Notes under the pieces: generated by a model
What the model was told of the DNA's origin: nothing
The model's input: the letters and a program-made list of their open reading frames with translations, nothing else
The model's database searches: none
Source of the DNA: CADDYT01 sp035294125
GTDB lineage: Bacteria; Chloroflexota; Ktedonobacteria; Ktedonobacterales; Ktedonobacteraceae
Length of the DNA stretch: 64,000 bases
Reading direction: 5' to 3'
NCBI GenBank assembly: GCA_035294125.1
Contig: DATGLM010000077.1
Coordinates: forward strand, 1 to 64,000
Program-made: the position numbers and the translations under genes
Shown here: positions 6,779 through 15,700 of the stretch, piece by piece
How the letters are laid out: each line of letters starts with the position of its first letter
How positions within the stretch are numbered: position 1 is the first letter of the stretch

Positions 6779-8782
6779 ATGAGCAGAGAGAACAAAGCAG
6801 GAATCAGCAGGTCGTATCTCGAAAGTGCGGATATTGTTATTGTTGGCAATGGTATCGCCGGGTTGACGGCTGCGGTGGAAGCGCGTCGCTTTTCCCCGGA
6901 TGCGCGCATTGTCATCATCACCGACCAGTGCCACCCGACGATCAATACGCCCGCGCTCAAGCAGTTCGCAACCGGCAAGCTCTTGCGAGAGCAATTGCTG
7001 GCCTACCCAGCCGGAACCGAGCGCGAGCAGCGCATCCACGTCATCCAGGCCCATGTCGAAGCTATCAACGCACGGGAGAAATATCTTTGCCTGGATGGCG
7101 GACGCGGCTTTGGGTATGGCTCGCTGCTGATTGCCACGGGCAGCAAACCCAATGGCCTGCCCGCCAGCATGCCGGGGCGCGACTTTGATGGCGTGCTTAC
7201 CCTGCATCGCCTGCCGGATTACCTGGACCTGCGCCGTCGCATTGGCGAAATCGGTCAGGCGGTGGTGATCGGCGGTGGCGTGCATGCCATAGAGACCGTT
7301 ATGGGTCTGCTCTCCTGGGGCATTACCGTTCACTGGCTCGTGCGCAGCGAGACCGTGATGCCGCGTGTCCTCGATCAACCCGCTTCATCGCTCGTACTGG
7401 AACACATCCAGCGATCAGGTGTGAAAATCTATCTGGAAACGGAAGTCGTTGGCGTCGTGGGCAGGGTTGGCGCGGTCGCCGGGGTAATTACCAACCACAA
7501 TCAGATGATTCCCTGCCAGCTTGTGCTGGTCTGCACCGGTACACGGCCTAATGCTGCTCTTGCCCAGCGCTGTACAGAGCCGATGCTCTGCAAAAATGGC
7601 ATCCTGGTTGATGACTACCTGCGCACCAGCGTGCGCGATATCTACGCTGCCGGGGACGTGGCCGCGCTCAAGGACCCGCAAACAGGAAACTACGAGCCGC
7701 GCGCGCAGTGGTACTCTGCCGTGCTGGAGGCGCGCATCGCTGCCGCCGCGATGACCGGGCACGAGGCGGAAGCCTCTTCCTTTGGCGTTCCCTGGCATGC
7801 CACACACCTGGGCGAGCTTTCCATGCTCACCGTCGGCAATCCCCTGCGCTGGTCAGACGAGATCACGCCCCTGACCGACAGCAGCAAGGGCAGCTATCGC
7901 CTGATGGCCCTTGCTGGCGACCGTCTCGTTGGCTATCTTTCGCTCGGTTCCAAGCAGCCCGACAGCCTGGCCATCAAGCGTATCATCGACGAAGGCCTGC
8001 CCGTTACAGCCATCAAAAAGGCGCTGCTCAAAGGCACGTTCGATGCCCGCGCTTATTTCTCGCAGCGCCGTTCAGAGGCGGCTCACCACCTCGTGACCAC
8101 GGGCAAACTGCCCGACCTGCCTCCGCTGGTGGCTACTGGCAAACTTGTTACTTGCGTCCTGGCGCAGACCGGCCCTCTGCCCTCCGCGCCTATTCCCATG
8201 CCCGCACAGAGACAGCAGCAACCAGCCGCATCGGTGCAACCCATGCAGCCGTATCGACCGGCAGCGAGGGGAGATCACTTACCTGAAACTGGCCCCTTGT
8301 GCACACCTGCTGCCACCGCGCCCGTACCTGTGTCGGCCCCGAATTATGTTGCTCCACTTACCATCGTGGAAAGCGAGGAGATCAGTTCCTTCACCGGCAA
8401 TCTGCCAGTAGTTGCAAAACCTGGAAGCAGCACAAACGCGGCCATAGCTGCGAGGCAGCCGCAAAAGCAATTTCAGAAGCCACCGACAGCTTCATCATCA
8501 AAAGGACGCTCGCCCCAGAAGCTGTTGCCCGCCAGCGCAAAATTGCCTGCCATCAACGTCAACAACAAAGGGAAGCGCCCGCTGCGCAACCTCTGGTCGT
8601 ACAGCCAGCATCTGCCCGCCATCAGCAATCACGGCAACAGCAGCGGGCGGAGGAAAAGTAACAGCGGGATTGGAAGTAAACTCTCGCCTTGCAAACCCGA
8701 ATGGGAGGTCGCTAAAGAGGCTGGTTTACGCTGCTTCCCCCAGGAAGAAGCATATCATCAAAGCCGAAAAAGTCAACTCTAA
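6779..8782 (+). CDS. FAD/NAD(P)-dependent oxidoreductase with long variable tail
   Basis: A 667-residue protein. Residues about 18-33 (DIVIVGNGIAGLTAAV) form the FAD dinucleotide fold. AVVIGGGVHAIETV near residue 160 is the NAD(P)H fold, and DIYAAGDVA near 295 is the second FAD motif. This is the pyridine nucleotide-disulfide oxidoreductase fold of NirB and rubredoxin reductases; no redox-active CxxxxC pair is seen, so it resembles the ferredoxin/rubredoxin reductase side of the family. From about residue 455 the protein becomes a low-complexity Pro/Gln/Ala/Lys tail of about 210 residues, which is unusual. It is followed by a ferredoxin and a heme-b-type membrane protein, so it probably passes electrons between NAD(P)H and the membrane. 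Confidence 0.88.
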   Translation: MSRENKAGISRSYLESADIVIVGNGIAGLTAAVEARRFSPDARIVIITDQCHPTINTPALKQFATGKLLREQLLAYPAGTEREQRIHVIQAHVEAINAREKYLCLDGGRGFGYGSLLIATGSKPNGLPASMPGRDFDGVLTLHRLPDYLDLRRRIGEIGQAVVIGGGVHAIETVMGLLSWGITVHWLVRSETVMPRVLDQPASSLVLEHIQRSGVKIYLETEVVGVVGRVGAVAGVITNHNQMIPCQLVLVCTGTRPNAALAQRCTEPMLCKNGILVDDYLRTSVRDIYAAGDVAALKDPQTGNYEPRAQWYSAVLEARIAAAAMTGHEAEASSFGVPWHATHLGELSMLTVGNPLRWSDEITPLTDSSKGSYRLMALAGDRLVGYLSLGSKQPDSLAIKRIIDEGLPVTAIKKALLKGTFDARAYFSQRRSEAAHHLVTTGKLPDLPPLVATGKLVTCVLAQTGPLPSAPIPMPAQRQQQPAASVQPMQPYRPAARGDHLPETGPLCTPAATAPVPVSAPNYVAPLTIVESEEISSFTGNLPVVAKPGSSTNAAIAARQPQKQFQKPPTASSSKGRSPQKLLPASAKLPAINVNNKGKRPLRNLWSYSQHLPAISNHGNSSGRRKSNSGIGSKLSPCKPEWEVAKEAGLRCFPQEEAYHQSRKSQL

Positions 8783-8808
8783 AGGCCTTAGATAGAGAAA
8801 AAGAGACG

Positions 8809-9102
8809 ATGCGAGATACTGTGTTGTTGCATAAAACGGGGCCGCAGATAGCTCAAGAGTTACAGGCGTGCATTGGCTGTAACGAGTGCTTACTGGCCTG
8901 CCCGGCCCTTGCCGAACCCATCAGGATTGACGTGTTGAACCGCGAGACCTTCTCCGGGCCGATCTCGGCTCCCGTGGCGCGCTACGCCCGCGCCTGCTAT
9001 CAATGTGGTGCCTGTGTCGCGCCCTGTCCTGTTGGCCTGCATCGCGACGCTATGATGATGTGGCTCAAAGTGCGCCTGTTGCGCTCTGGTCAGGGAGAAT
9101 AA
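8809..9102 (+). CDS. Two-cluster 4Fe-4S ferredoxin-like subunit
   Basis: A 97-residue protein with two classical motifs: CIGCNECLLACP near residue 24 and CYQCGACVAPCP near residue 64. Each is C-x2-C-x2-C-x3-CP, so two [4Fe-4S] clusters are expected. The spacing resembles the HdrC/GlpC type of electron-transfer subunit. It lies 26 bases after the flavoprotein gene and 2 bases before the diheme membrane protein, so it should be the electron link between them. Confidence 0.9.
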   Translation: MRDTVLLHKTGPQIAQELQACIGCNECLLACPALAEPIRIDVLNRETFSGPISAPVARYARACYQCGACVAPCPVGLHRDAMMMWLKVRLLRSGQGE

Positions 9103-9104
9103 CC

Positions 9105-10067
9105 ATGCATCTATCGTACAGGGAAACGAAAACTGAGAGCCAGCAGGGAGAAAAGGGATATTCCTGGCTGTTTTTCTCCGCCGGACGTCCCTGGCTGGTC
9201 GCTCTGCTCGTGACGCTGCTCCTGCTGGCGTTGAGCGTCGCTTTCTTTGTCTGGTATCTCCATCACAGCAGTGACCTTTCATCTGATAGTATCGCGGGCT
9301 ATGCCTATGCCATCTCCGGGACCATCTGCCTGGTACTGGCCGCCACGCTCTACAGCGTTCGCCGCCGCTCGCGCAGGCGCGCCGTGGGCCAGCTCAACGC
9401 GGCGCTCAACTGGCATGTCTTCCTGGGCATTCTTGGCATCGCCTTGCTTTTCATGCACTCCTTCGGCAACTTCAACCCGCGCACCGGCACCTATGCTCTC
9501 TATGGCATGATTGCCCTCGTCATCAGCGGCTTCGTCGGTCGCACCCTCGATCGCATTATGCCTCGCCTGATCGCGGGTGAAGTGCGTAAAGCTCTGACCG
9601 AGCAGGGGGATGACCGCATTGAACACATCTCGCAAAAGTTACAGTCCATCGTTGTCCATAACAATGAGCGTGTCCAGGCTTTTTCCGCTGGCAGCCCTGC
9701 CGCCGCTAAATCGCTGGTGCCTGTGCCATTTGAGCCAACAAAACAGTCACTCAATACACCCTGGGACCTGGCATATATCTCGCTTGAGGCTACGCCGCAG
9801 GAGTTGAGCGCAGAAGCGCCCCAGTACCGCTTCATTCCTGATAAGAAAAGCAATCTTGCTCGCCCCGGCGCGCTCATGCCTGGGGCGCAGGAACATATCT
9901 CGGAGCTTGAGCGCGTCCAGCAGGCTATGCGGCGCGAGCAGTTCTATCGCTACATCATTCGCTACTGGCGCCTCTTCCACGTCGCGCTTGCCCTGCTTAC
10001 CGTTGGCCTGACCATCTGGCACATTGTCTACGCGGCGCAGTTGCTCATCCCGACATTCCTGCACTGA
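9105..10067 (+). CDS. Membrane cytochrome b-like protein with two H-x13-H helices
   Basis: A 320-residue protein with about five transmembrane helices (near residues 30-55, 64-84, 103-122, 128-147 and 290-315) and a polar loop of about 130 residues before the last. His104 and His118 lie in helix 3; His292 and His306 lie in the last helix. Both pairs have 13 residues between them, exactly the spacing of the four axial ligands of the two hemes in cytochrome b of bc complexes. I infer a diheme transmembrane electron carrier. ATG 9105 is chosen (CAGGGAGA upstream, 2 bases after the ferredoxin stop). The sequence is not an obvious member of a known family. Confidence 0.75.
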   Translation: MHLSYRETKTESQQGEKGYSWLFFSAGRPWLVALLVTLLLLALSVAFFVWYLHHSSDLSSDSIAGYAYAISGTICLVLAATLYSVRRRSRRRAVGQLNAALNWHVFLGILGIALLFMHSFGNFNPRTGTYALYGMIALVISGFVGRTLDRIMPRLIAGEVRKALTEQGDDRIEHISQKLQSIVVHNNERVQAFSAGSPAAAKSLVPVPFEPTKQSLNTPWDLAYISLEATPQELSAEAPQYRFIPDKKSNLARPGALMPGAQEHISELERVQQAMRREQFYRYIIRYWRLFHVALALLTVGLTIWHIVYAAQLLIPTFLH

Positions 10068-10145
10068 TCGAATGACCGTTCCAGAAGAGTGCAACCTGTG
10101 TCGTATCTCACTCGTAAAAAGAGTAAATACAGGAGGAAAGGTGAC

Positions 10146-10508
10146 ATGACACAGGAACAATTGTACAGAGGAGCAACGCTGCTTGCGCATCCCAAACGAC
10201 TGCAAATGCTGCTGCACATTGGTAAATCATTCAAACTCGTCGGGGCCACGATTACCGACCCGCGCATCGCTCTCTGGCGCAAGCTTCTTTTCTTCAGTTC
10301 CATCGCCGCGCTGCTCGTCGTGCTCTTTTTCCCTGATATCCTGGGCGAATTCGTGCTGAGCACTGTTCTTCCCCTGGTTGGCACAGTATTGGGCGTCCCG
10401 CTGGACGCGGGCTTCGACTGGATAACATTCATTCTCGTCGTCTCCAGCCTGCTGCGCCTCTTCCCCGCTGACCTCATCGCTGAGCACTATCAGCACATCT
10501 TTAGATAA
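10146..10508 (+). CDS. Small membrane protein of the redox cluster
   Basis: A 120-residue protein with two or three hydrophobic segments (near residues 44-70, 73-85 and 92-108). ATG 10146 follows AGGAGGAAAGGTGAC, a strong ribosome-binding site. It is the last plus-strand gene of the 6416-10508 cluster, 78 bases after the cytochrome b-like gene. No cofactor motif is visible. It may be an accessory or anchoring subunit, but this rests only on position. Confidence 0.7.
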   Translation: MTQEQLYRGATLLAHPKRLQMLLHIGKSFKLVGATITDPRIALWRKLLFFSSIAALLVVLFFPDILGEFVLSTVLPLVGTVLGVPLDAGFDWITFILVVSSLLRLFPADLIAEHYQHIFR

Positions 10509-10531
10509 TCTTTCGGGTAATCAGAAGCTCG

Positions 10532-11374
10532 TCACAAATGAATCTTATCGCTGCTGGTGGGCGGACGGAATTTCGTGCCGGTGTTGATAAAGACGAAGGT
10601 CTGTACCTGTGTGCGGAAGAGGATCTGAACGAGCATATCCGGTTTCCCGTCTCCGTTTACATCGCGGAATGTCACTGTGACAGGCGTGAGATCACCACCC
10701 TGCCCACCGCCAGCCTGACGAATATAGTAGGGGACGACGTAGCTCATCGCGTGCTGCGGGTCACCACCGGGGAACTCGATGACAATGGCCTGACCGTGCA
10801 GGTTCATAGCAATAAAGTGGCTGGGATGCTCCTTGCTGTCGTTGTGGCCGACAACTGCATCAACCTGATAGGTGCGTGGGTAGCCGTAACGCAGATCATC
10901 ATACCTGTCCAACCCCCAGGCCAGCACTGATGAGCCAACAACCCAGAGCAGCAGCATGGCAATCATGCCGATGCCAAGCGGCAGCAGCCAGTGTACGTGA
11001 TGCTGCGCTTTCTTATCCGGCTCTGCGTAGAGCCATGAAGCCCGCTCTGCTGCCCCGGTTCTTCCCCCACGTATGCCCGGTGTCTGTACTGACGTGGTAG
11101 TCCTCCTCTGGCTGGTGCGCCGGGGAATGGCTGGCCCTTCCTGAGTGCCAGAAGCGCGTTTCGTAGGCAACTGGCGTATCTTGACCGCGCTATTGGGTGA
11201 ACGAGGTCTATCCTGCCAGCCTGTTTCAGCTTCAGGATCAGCAAACGAATCATCTGTTTCCGGCGCGGCCTCCTCACTCGGAACAGGGTAGATCAGCGAC
11301 GGTGTCTCTCCATGACCATTACCGATATCACCTGTCCTGCGCCTCGGCTGAGCCTGCTCCCCACTCTGTGGCAT
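10532..11374 (-). CDS. Single-pass membrane protein with extracytoplasmic FG-GAP-like segment
   Basis: A 280-residue protein. The first 145 residues are polar and rich in Pro, Arg and Thr. One hydrophobic helix follows (about 148-172, LLPLGIGMIAMLLLWVVGSS). The extracytoplasmic part contains FRDVNGDGKPDMLVQI, a calcium-binding FG-GAP/VCBS-like DxNxDGxxD signature. The chosen start is ATG 11374, with AAAAGGAG seven bases upstream; a GTG two codons earlier overlaps that site. It converges with the redox cluster. Function unknown. Confidence 0.75.
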   Translation of the reverse strand: MPQSGEQAQPRRRTGDIGNGHGETPSLIYPVPSEEAAPETDDSFADPEAETGWQDRPRSPNSAVKIRQLPTKRASGTQEGPAIPRRTSQRRTTTSVQTPGIRGGRTGAAERASWLYAEPDKKAQHHVHWLLPLGIGMIAMLLLWVVGSSVLAWGLDRYDDLRYGYPRTYQVDAVVGHNDSKEHPSHFIAMNLHGQAIVIEFPGGDPQHAMSYVVPYYIRQAGGGQGGDLTPVTVTFRDVNGDGKPDMLVQILFRTQVQTFVFINTGTKFRPPTSSDKIHL

Positions 11375-11474
11375 GAGCACTCCTTTTCTTTTCCTGCTCT
11401 ACTTCATCTCTCTGTCACTATGCTGCTCTGCTACAGTTTCTCTTCTCTCCACTCCCGCTGAGTGAAGTTCCTAT

Positions 11475-11498
11475 ACAGAATAGTATAACCTATTCTGT
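11475..11498. promoter_or_regulatory. Inverted repeat, candidate operator
   Basis: ACAGAATAG (11475-11483) and CTATTCTGT (11490-11498) form perfect 9-bp arms around a 6-base spacer, about 100 bases upstream of the membrane protein start at 11374. No other gene start is near. The rest of 11381-11651 shows nothing else recognisable. Confidence 0.5.
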
Positions 11499-11651
11499 CC
11501 GCTTCCTGCATTTAAAAGCCGACGATCGCCTGATAAAAAAGCCATCAACAGACAGAACGTGTCAATGCACAGTATTTTGCCATAAATTGTATCATTACGT
11601 TTCGGCGAATGTCTATTATTTATGACCTTATATTACTTTGGGGTCATAGGA

Positions 11652-12368
11652 TCACAGGTCGGCGGTCAGGCCATGTTCTTCGAGGAAGTGCCGTATCTTT
11701 TGCAGGCCCAGGCGCATACGTCCTTTGACTGTTCCCAGGGGCAGGTTCCAGCGCTGTGCGATCTCAAAATGGGTGTAGCCCTCGAAATAGCTCTCTTCGA
11801 TCACCCGTCTCTGCTCTACCGGCAGTTCGGCCAACGCCTGGAGAATCAACTGACGGCGCTCGCGCTCCCAGACTTCTTTCCACCCGTCCGGCTGCTCGCA
11901 GACCGGCTCCTGTTCGCGCTCATCTCCTTGTAGCGATTTCCACCGCTGCTCGCGGTACGCTGCCGAACGCACGCAGTCTACCGCTCGATTATGGACAATG
12001 GCTTGCAGCCAGCTATGCACACTGCCGTACTGTCGCTGGTAAGAGGCAGCTTTACGCCAGATCGACAGGTATACCTCCTGCACAATATCTTCTGCCGCTG
12101 TCCCATCTTCCAGAATACGGTATGCCAGCGCGTAGGCATAGCGGTGATAGCGCGTATAGAGCACCTCTACCGCCCATTCCTCGCCCTGGCTAATGGCTTG
12201 TATAACTTCCTCGTCGCTTATCTCCTCATAAGTGCGTGGTGGCGCAACTGAAGTGAGCGATTTCACGGGCTGTTGTGCGCGCTTCGCAGGGGGCGTATGC
12301 TTTCGTGAAGCGATTGTCGGTATTAATGCCGGGGCCAGTGTTGGTGTTTCCAGTGCCAGGGTAGTCAT
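11652..12368 (-). CDS. ECF-type sigma-70 family RNA polymerase sigma factor
   Basis: A 238-residue protein. Region 2 is at about residues 55-120, including AAEDIVQEVYLSIWRKA, the core- and -10-binding helix. Region 4 is at the C-terminus: ALAELPVEQRRVIEESYFEG and then EIAQRWNLPLGTVKGRMRLG, the -35-recognising helix-turn-helix. An N-terminal extension of about 50 residues is unusual. ATG 12368 is chosen for the AAGGAGA site upstream. No anti-sigma gene is adjacent; the next gene on the strand encodes the single-pass membrane protein at 10532, which lacks an obvious anti-sigma domain. Confidence 0.92.
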   Translation of the reverse strand: MTTLALETPTLAPALIPTIASRKHTPPAKRAQQPVKSLTSVAPPRTYEEISDEEVIQAISQGEEWAVEVLYTRYHRYAYALAYRILEDGTAAEDIVQEVYLSIWRKAASYQRQYGSVHSWLQAIVHNRAVDCVRSAAYREQRWKSLQGDEREQEPVCEQPDGWKEVWERERRQLILQALAELPVEQRRVIEESYFEGYTHFEIAQRWNLPLGTVKGRMRLGLQKIRHFLEEHGLTADL

Positions 12369-12549
12369 TTTTTTCTCCTTCTTGCTGTTCTCTCGTTTCT
12401 TGCCCGGTCGCGGCGATGGCACTAAAGCGGCGATCGCCGCGCCTCTCTTCTTCTCTCTGTAGCAGCAAGTGTACCGGCGCGCTATTACCCCGACTTTGCC
12501 CTGCGATTACCGCGATTACCGGCGAACTTCCCTTCTCACCTGAATATTC

Positions 12550-12601
12550 TTCAGTAATATTACTGAATGTATTGACAGTGGTATCATTGATAAGTTAATA
12601 T
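12550..12601 (+). promoter_or_regulatory. Promoter with an adjoining 18-bp palindrome
   Basis: TTCAGTAATATTACTGAA (12550-12567) is a perfect palindrome ending 4 bases before TTGACA (12572-12577). TAATAT (12596-12601) follows after 18 bases. The promoter points at the SARP/ATPase gene at 12745, and the palindrome sits where an activator or repressor dimer would bind. The rest of 12369-12744 shows no gene. Confidence 0.65.
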
Positions 12602-12744
12602 CCATGCAAAGCTATTGAATATGAATGCAATAGTCCTCTTATTTCGCTTTTTTCAGGAAGGTGCGGTTGAACGGGGCAGGCATGCTCCGTGTGTACGTTG
12701 GAAGATGGAGATGCTCGCCTGGATGATACTGCAGGAGGTCGAGT

Positions 12745-15700
12745 ATGATAGAGGCAGCCACATTACTCGAAGTTTCTATCCTGGGTCGCTTCGAGATACG
12801 TCGCGGTCGCGAGACCCTTACCGGGGGTAACTGGAGCCGCCGCAAGGTACGTGACCTCTTTAAGCTTCTCCTTTCCGTCGAGCAGCACCGCCTGCATCGC
12901 GAACAGGTGCAGGAAATTCTCTGGCCTGCCTCGACGCTGGAACAGGCCAGCAATTCCTTCGGCAAAACCCTCTATTTATTGCGCCGCGCCTTTGAGCCGG
13001 ACCTTGTCGCGGGCAAGGGCGCGGCTTCGAGCTACATCTTGCTCGATCGCGACACCGTGATGCTACTTGCGGAGCACATGAGAATCGACGCCGATGTCTT
13101 TGAAACCGCTGCAAAGCAGTTACAGGGCAGGCTGCGCGCTCCTGCTGCCCGGTTGGATGAGACGCTGCTCGACGAATGCGAGCGCGTCCTGGCTCTCTAC
13201 GGCGGTGATTTCCTGCCGGAAGACCTTTATGAGGATTGGACAACGCGCCGCCGCGACCGCCTGCGCCGTATCTATTGCTCCCTGCTGGAAAACGCTGCCG
13301 AACTGGCGCTGGAGCATGGAAAAGGTCAACGTGCCTGCGAGTATCTACTCACGCTCCTGGAGTACAACCCCGCCGACGAGCAGACGCATCGCCAGTTGAT
13401 GCTGACCTATGCCCGCATGGGTCGCCGCCGAGACGCTATAAACCAGTACCAGCGCCTGCGGGACGTGCTACGCGAGGAACTGCGTACTAACCCTTTGTCC
13501 GAAACTGCCGAATTGTTTCGCTCCATTCAAGCGGGCAAGATTGCCGTCGATTTGATGGAAACACGCCCTCCCGCTGGTTCGCCTGTCGGCGGAAATGTTC
13601 CCGTTGCGGTACAGCATGTTCATGCCCATACTGAGCCTGATCCTTCTCCCTCTTCCAGTTCCAGAGAGTCGGATACAGAGGAGCAGGTACTGACTCATCC
13701 TGTCGCGCTGACCGCCGAGACGAAGCAAGAGTTTACTGATGCAGGTCGGGCGGCGCAAAATGAGACTCAACAGAATAGTAAGGCTGAAACGACGGGCCAG
13801 CTTGACCCGGAGCGCGTTCTCAAGGCCGTTCTGGTGGGACGCGGGGAGGAAATAACGCGCCTGCAGCGCGCTTACCGGCAAGCACAGGACGGACAGCGCC
13901 GTGTCTGCTTCATCAGTGGGGAGCCGGGCATCGGGAAGTCACGACTGGCGCAAGAGTTTGCTACGTGGAGCGAGCATGCGCAGCAGACCACCGTTCTATG
14001 GGGCTACTGCTACGAGATGAGTGGCTCGCTTCCCTACCAGCCTCTGGCCGACGCCATCAGCGCCCATGTGCGCGCGTGCAGCCCGGAACTGCTGCGTCAG
14101 TTGCTCGGCAGCAGTGCCGTTGATCTGGCGAAGATCGTGCCCGAAGTGCGTTTCAAGCTGCCAGAGCTGCCGCAACCGGAGCCACTGGGGCCGGAAGCCG
14201 AACGGAGCAATCTCTACAGCGCCGTTGCCCACTACTTCAGCGCTCTGGCAGCACAGCAACCATTTGTGCTCATCCTCGATGACCTGCAATGGGCCGATGC
14301 CGCTACCATGCAACTTCTCAACCTCCTGATCACGCAGACCTTGCAAAGCACTTCTGCGCAGGCAGGTAGTCTCACTGTTGACAGGTATCAAAATACGCCG
14401 TTCTACCTGCTGCTCTATCGTGCCGACGAGGTGAACGACACGCATCCCTTGCGCAGCCTCGTCTCCTCACTTTCACGCAGTGGCAGCGGTGAGGAATTGC
14501 GCCTGCGGCGGCTCACCGAAACACAGGTGCATCAGTTACTGGTCCGTATGGCCGGACACGATGTGCGCCCCGCCTTCGTCGCCGAAATGTATCGCCAGAG
14601 CGAGGGCAATCCCTTCTTTATTGGCGAGGCTATCCGCACGCTCATCCTGGAAGGCAAAATCAGGCGCGATGGCGACCGCTGGCAGGCCACCGTCAGCATC
14701 GAAGATCTGGGCATTCCCGCCAGCGTGCGCCTGCTGATCGAACGCCGCCTGATTCATTTCTCGCCAGAGTGCCGCGCCAGCCTCTCGCTTGCCGCCGTGC
14801 TGGGACGCCAGTTCAGTTCTGCCCTGCTCTCCTCTGCCAGCAAGCTCCCTGAAGATATCGTCGCTGCCCACATCGACGAAGCTATTCAGGCCCAGATTCT
14901 TATGCCTCTTGCCGGAAGTCTCACAAAGACGGCGGACGGGGGCCAGGAGGAGAGAGAGGATCTGCCTGGTCGTCAGGAAGATATTGATCTGGCCTTCACC
15001 CACGATAAGATTCGCGAGGTGCTTTACCAGTCGCTCAACCCGCTGCGCCGCCGGGCGCTGCACCGGCAGGCTGCCCTGGCGATTGAGGCGCGCTATGTCG
15101 CTGCCTTGCAGCCCTACTACAGTACGCTTGCCTACCACTACCAGATGGCGGAGGATGTTCCTCAAGCGGTCAGCTACCTGCTCAAGGCGACGGAAGTTGC
15201 GACGAGCGTCTATGCCTTTCTCAATGCCGCTACCTATGTGAAAACTGTGCTTGACCTTCTGACGGGCGATGAGGAGCGCTCGCGCCGCGCCGAACTGCTG
15301 CATCGCCTGTCGGGCATCCTGCTCTACACCGCTCGCCTGGACGAGGCTGTCAATGCCGGTCAGGCGGCTGCTCTCCTCTGGCGCGACCTCGGCAACACTG
15401 CCAGACAGGCAGAAGTCTATCTGGATCTCTCTTTCCTGTGCCACTGGATGGGGCGGGAACTGGAGTCGGTGCGCTATATCCAGGAGGCGCTGGCCTGCCT
15501 GGAACATGCGCCGGGCGAAACACTCCTGCTAGCCAAAGCCTATACACAGTGGGGGCTGGCCGCGACGGTGGCGGGTGAGCCGGTGCTGGCGCGAGAGAAG
15601 TTGCGCCAGGCCGATGAACTACATAAGCAGATAGGGGAAAACGACCCCTTCATCTCCGTCGTTTCGCTCTGGTCGCTGAGCTGGTGCGCCTATCTTACAG

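Noticed and set aside
6131..7378. 415-residue open frame on the minus strand
   Set aside because: It lies antisense to the well-supported flavoprotein gene and its regulatory region, has no recognisable domain and no ribosome-binding site.
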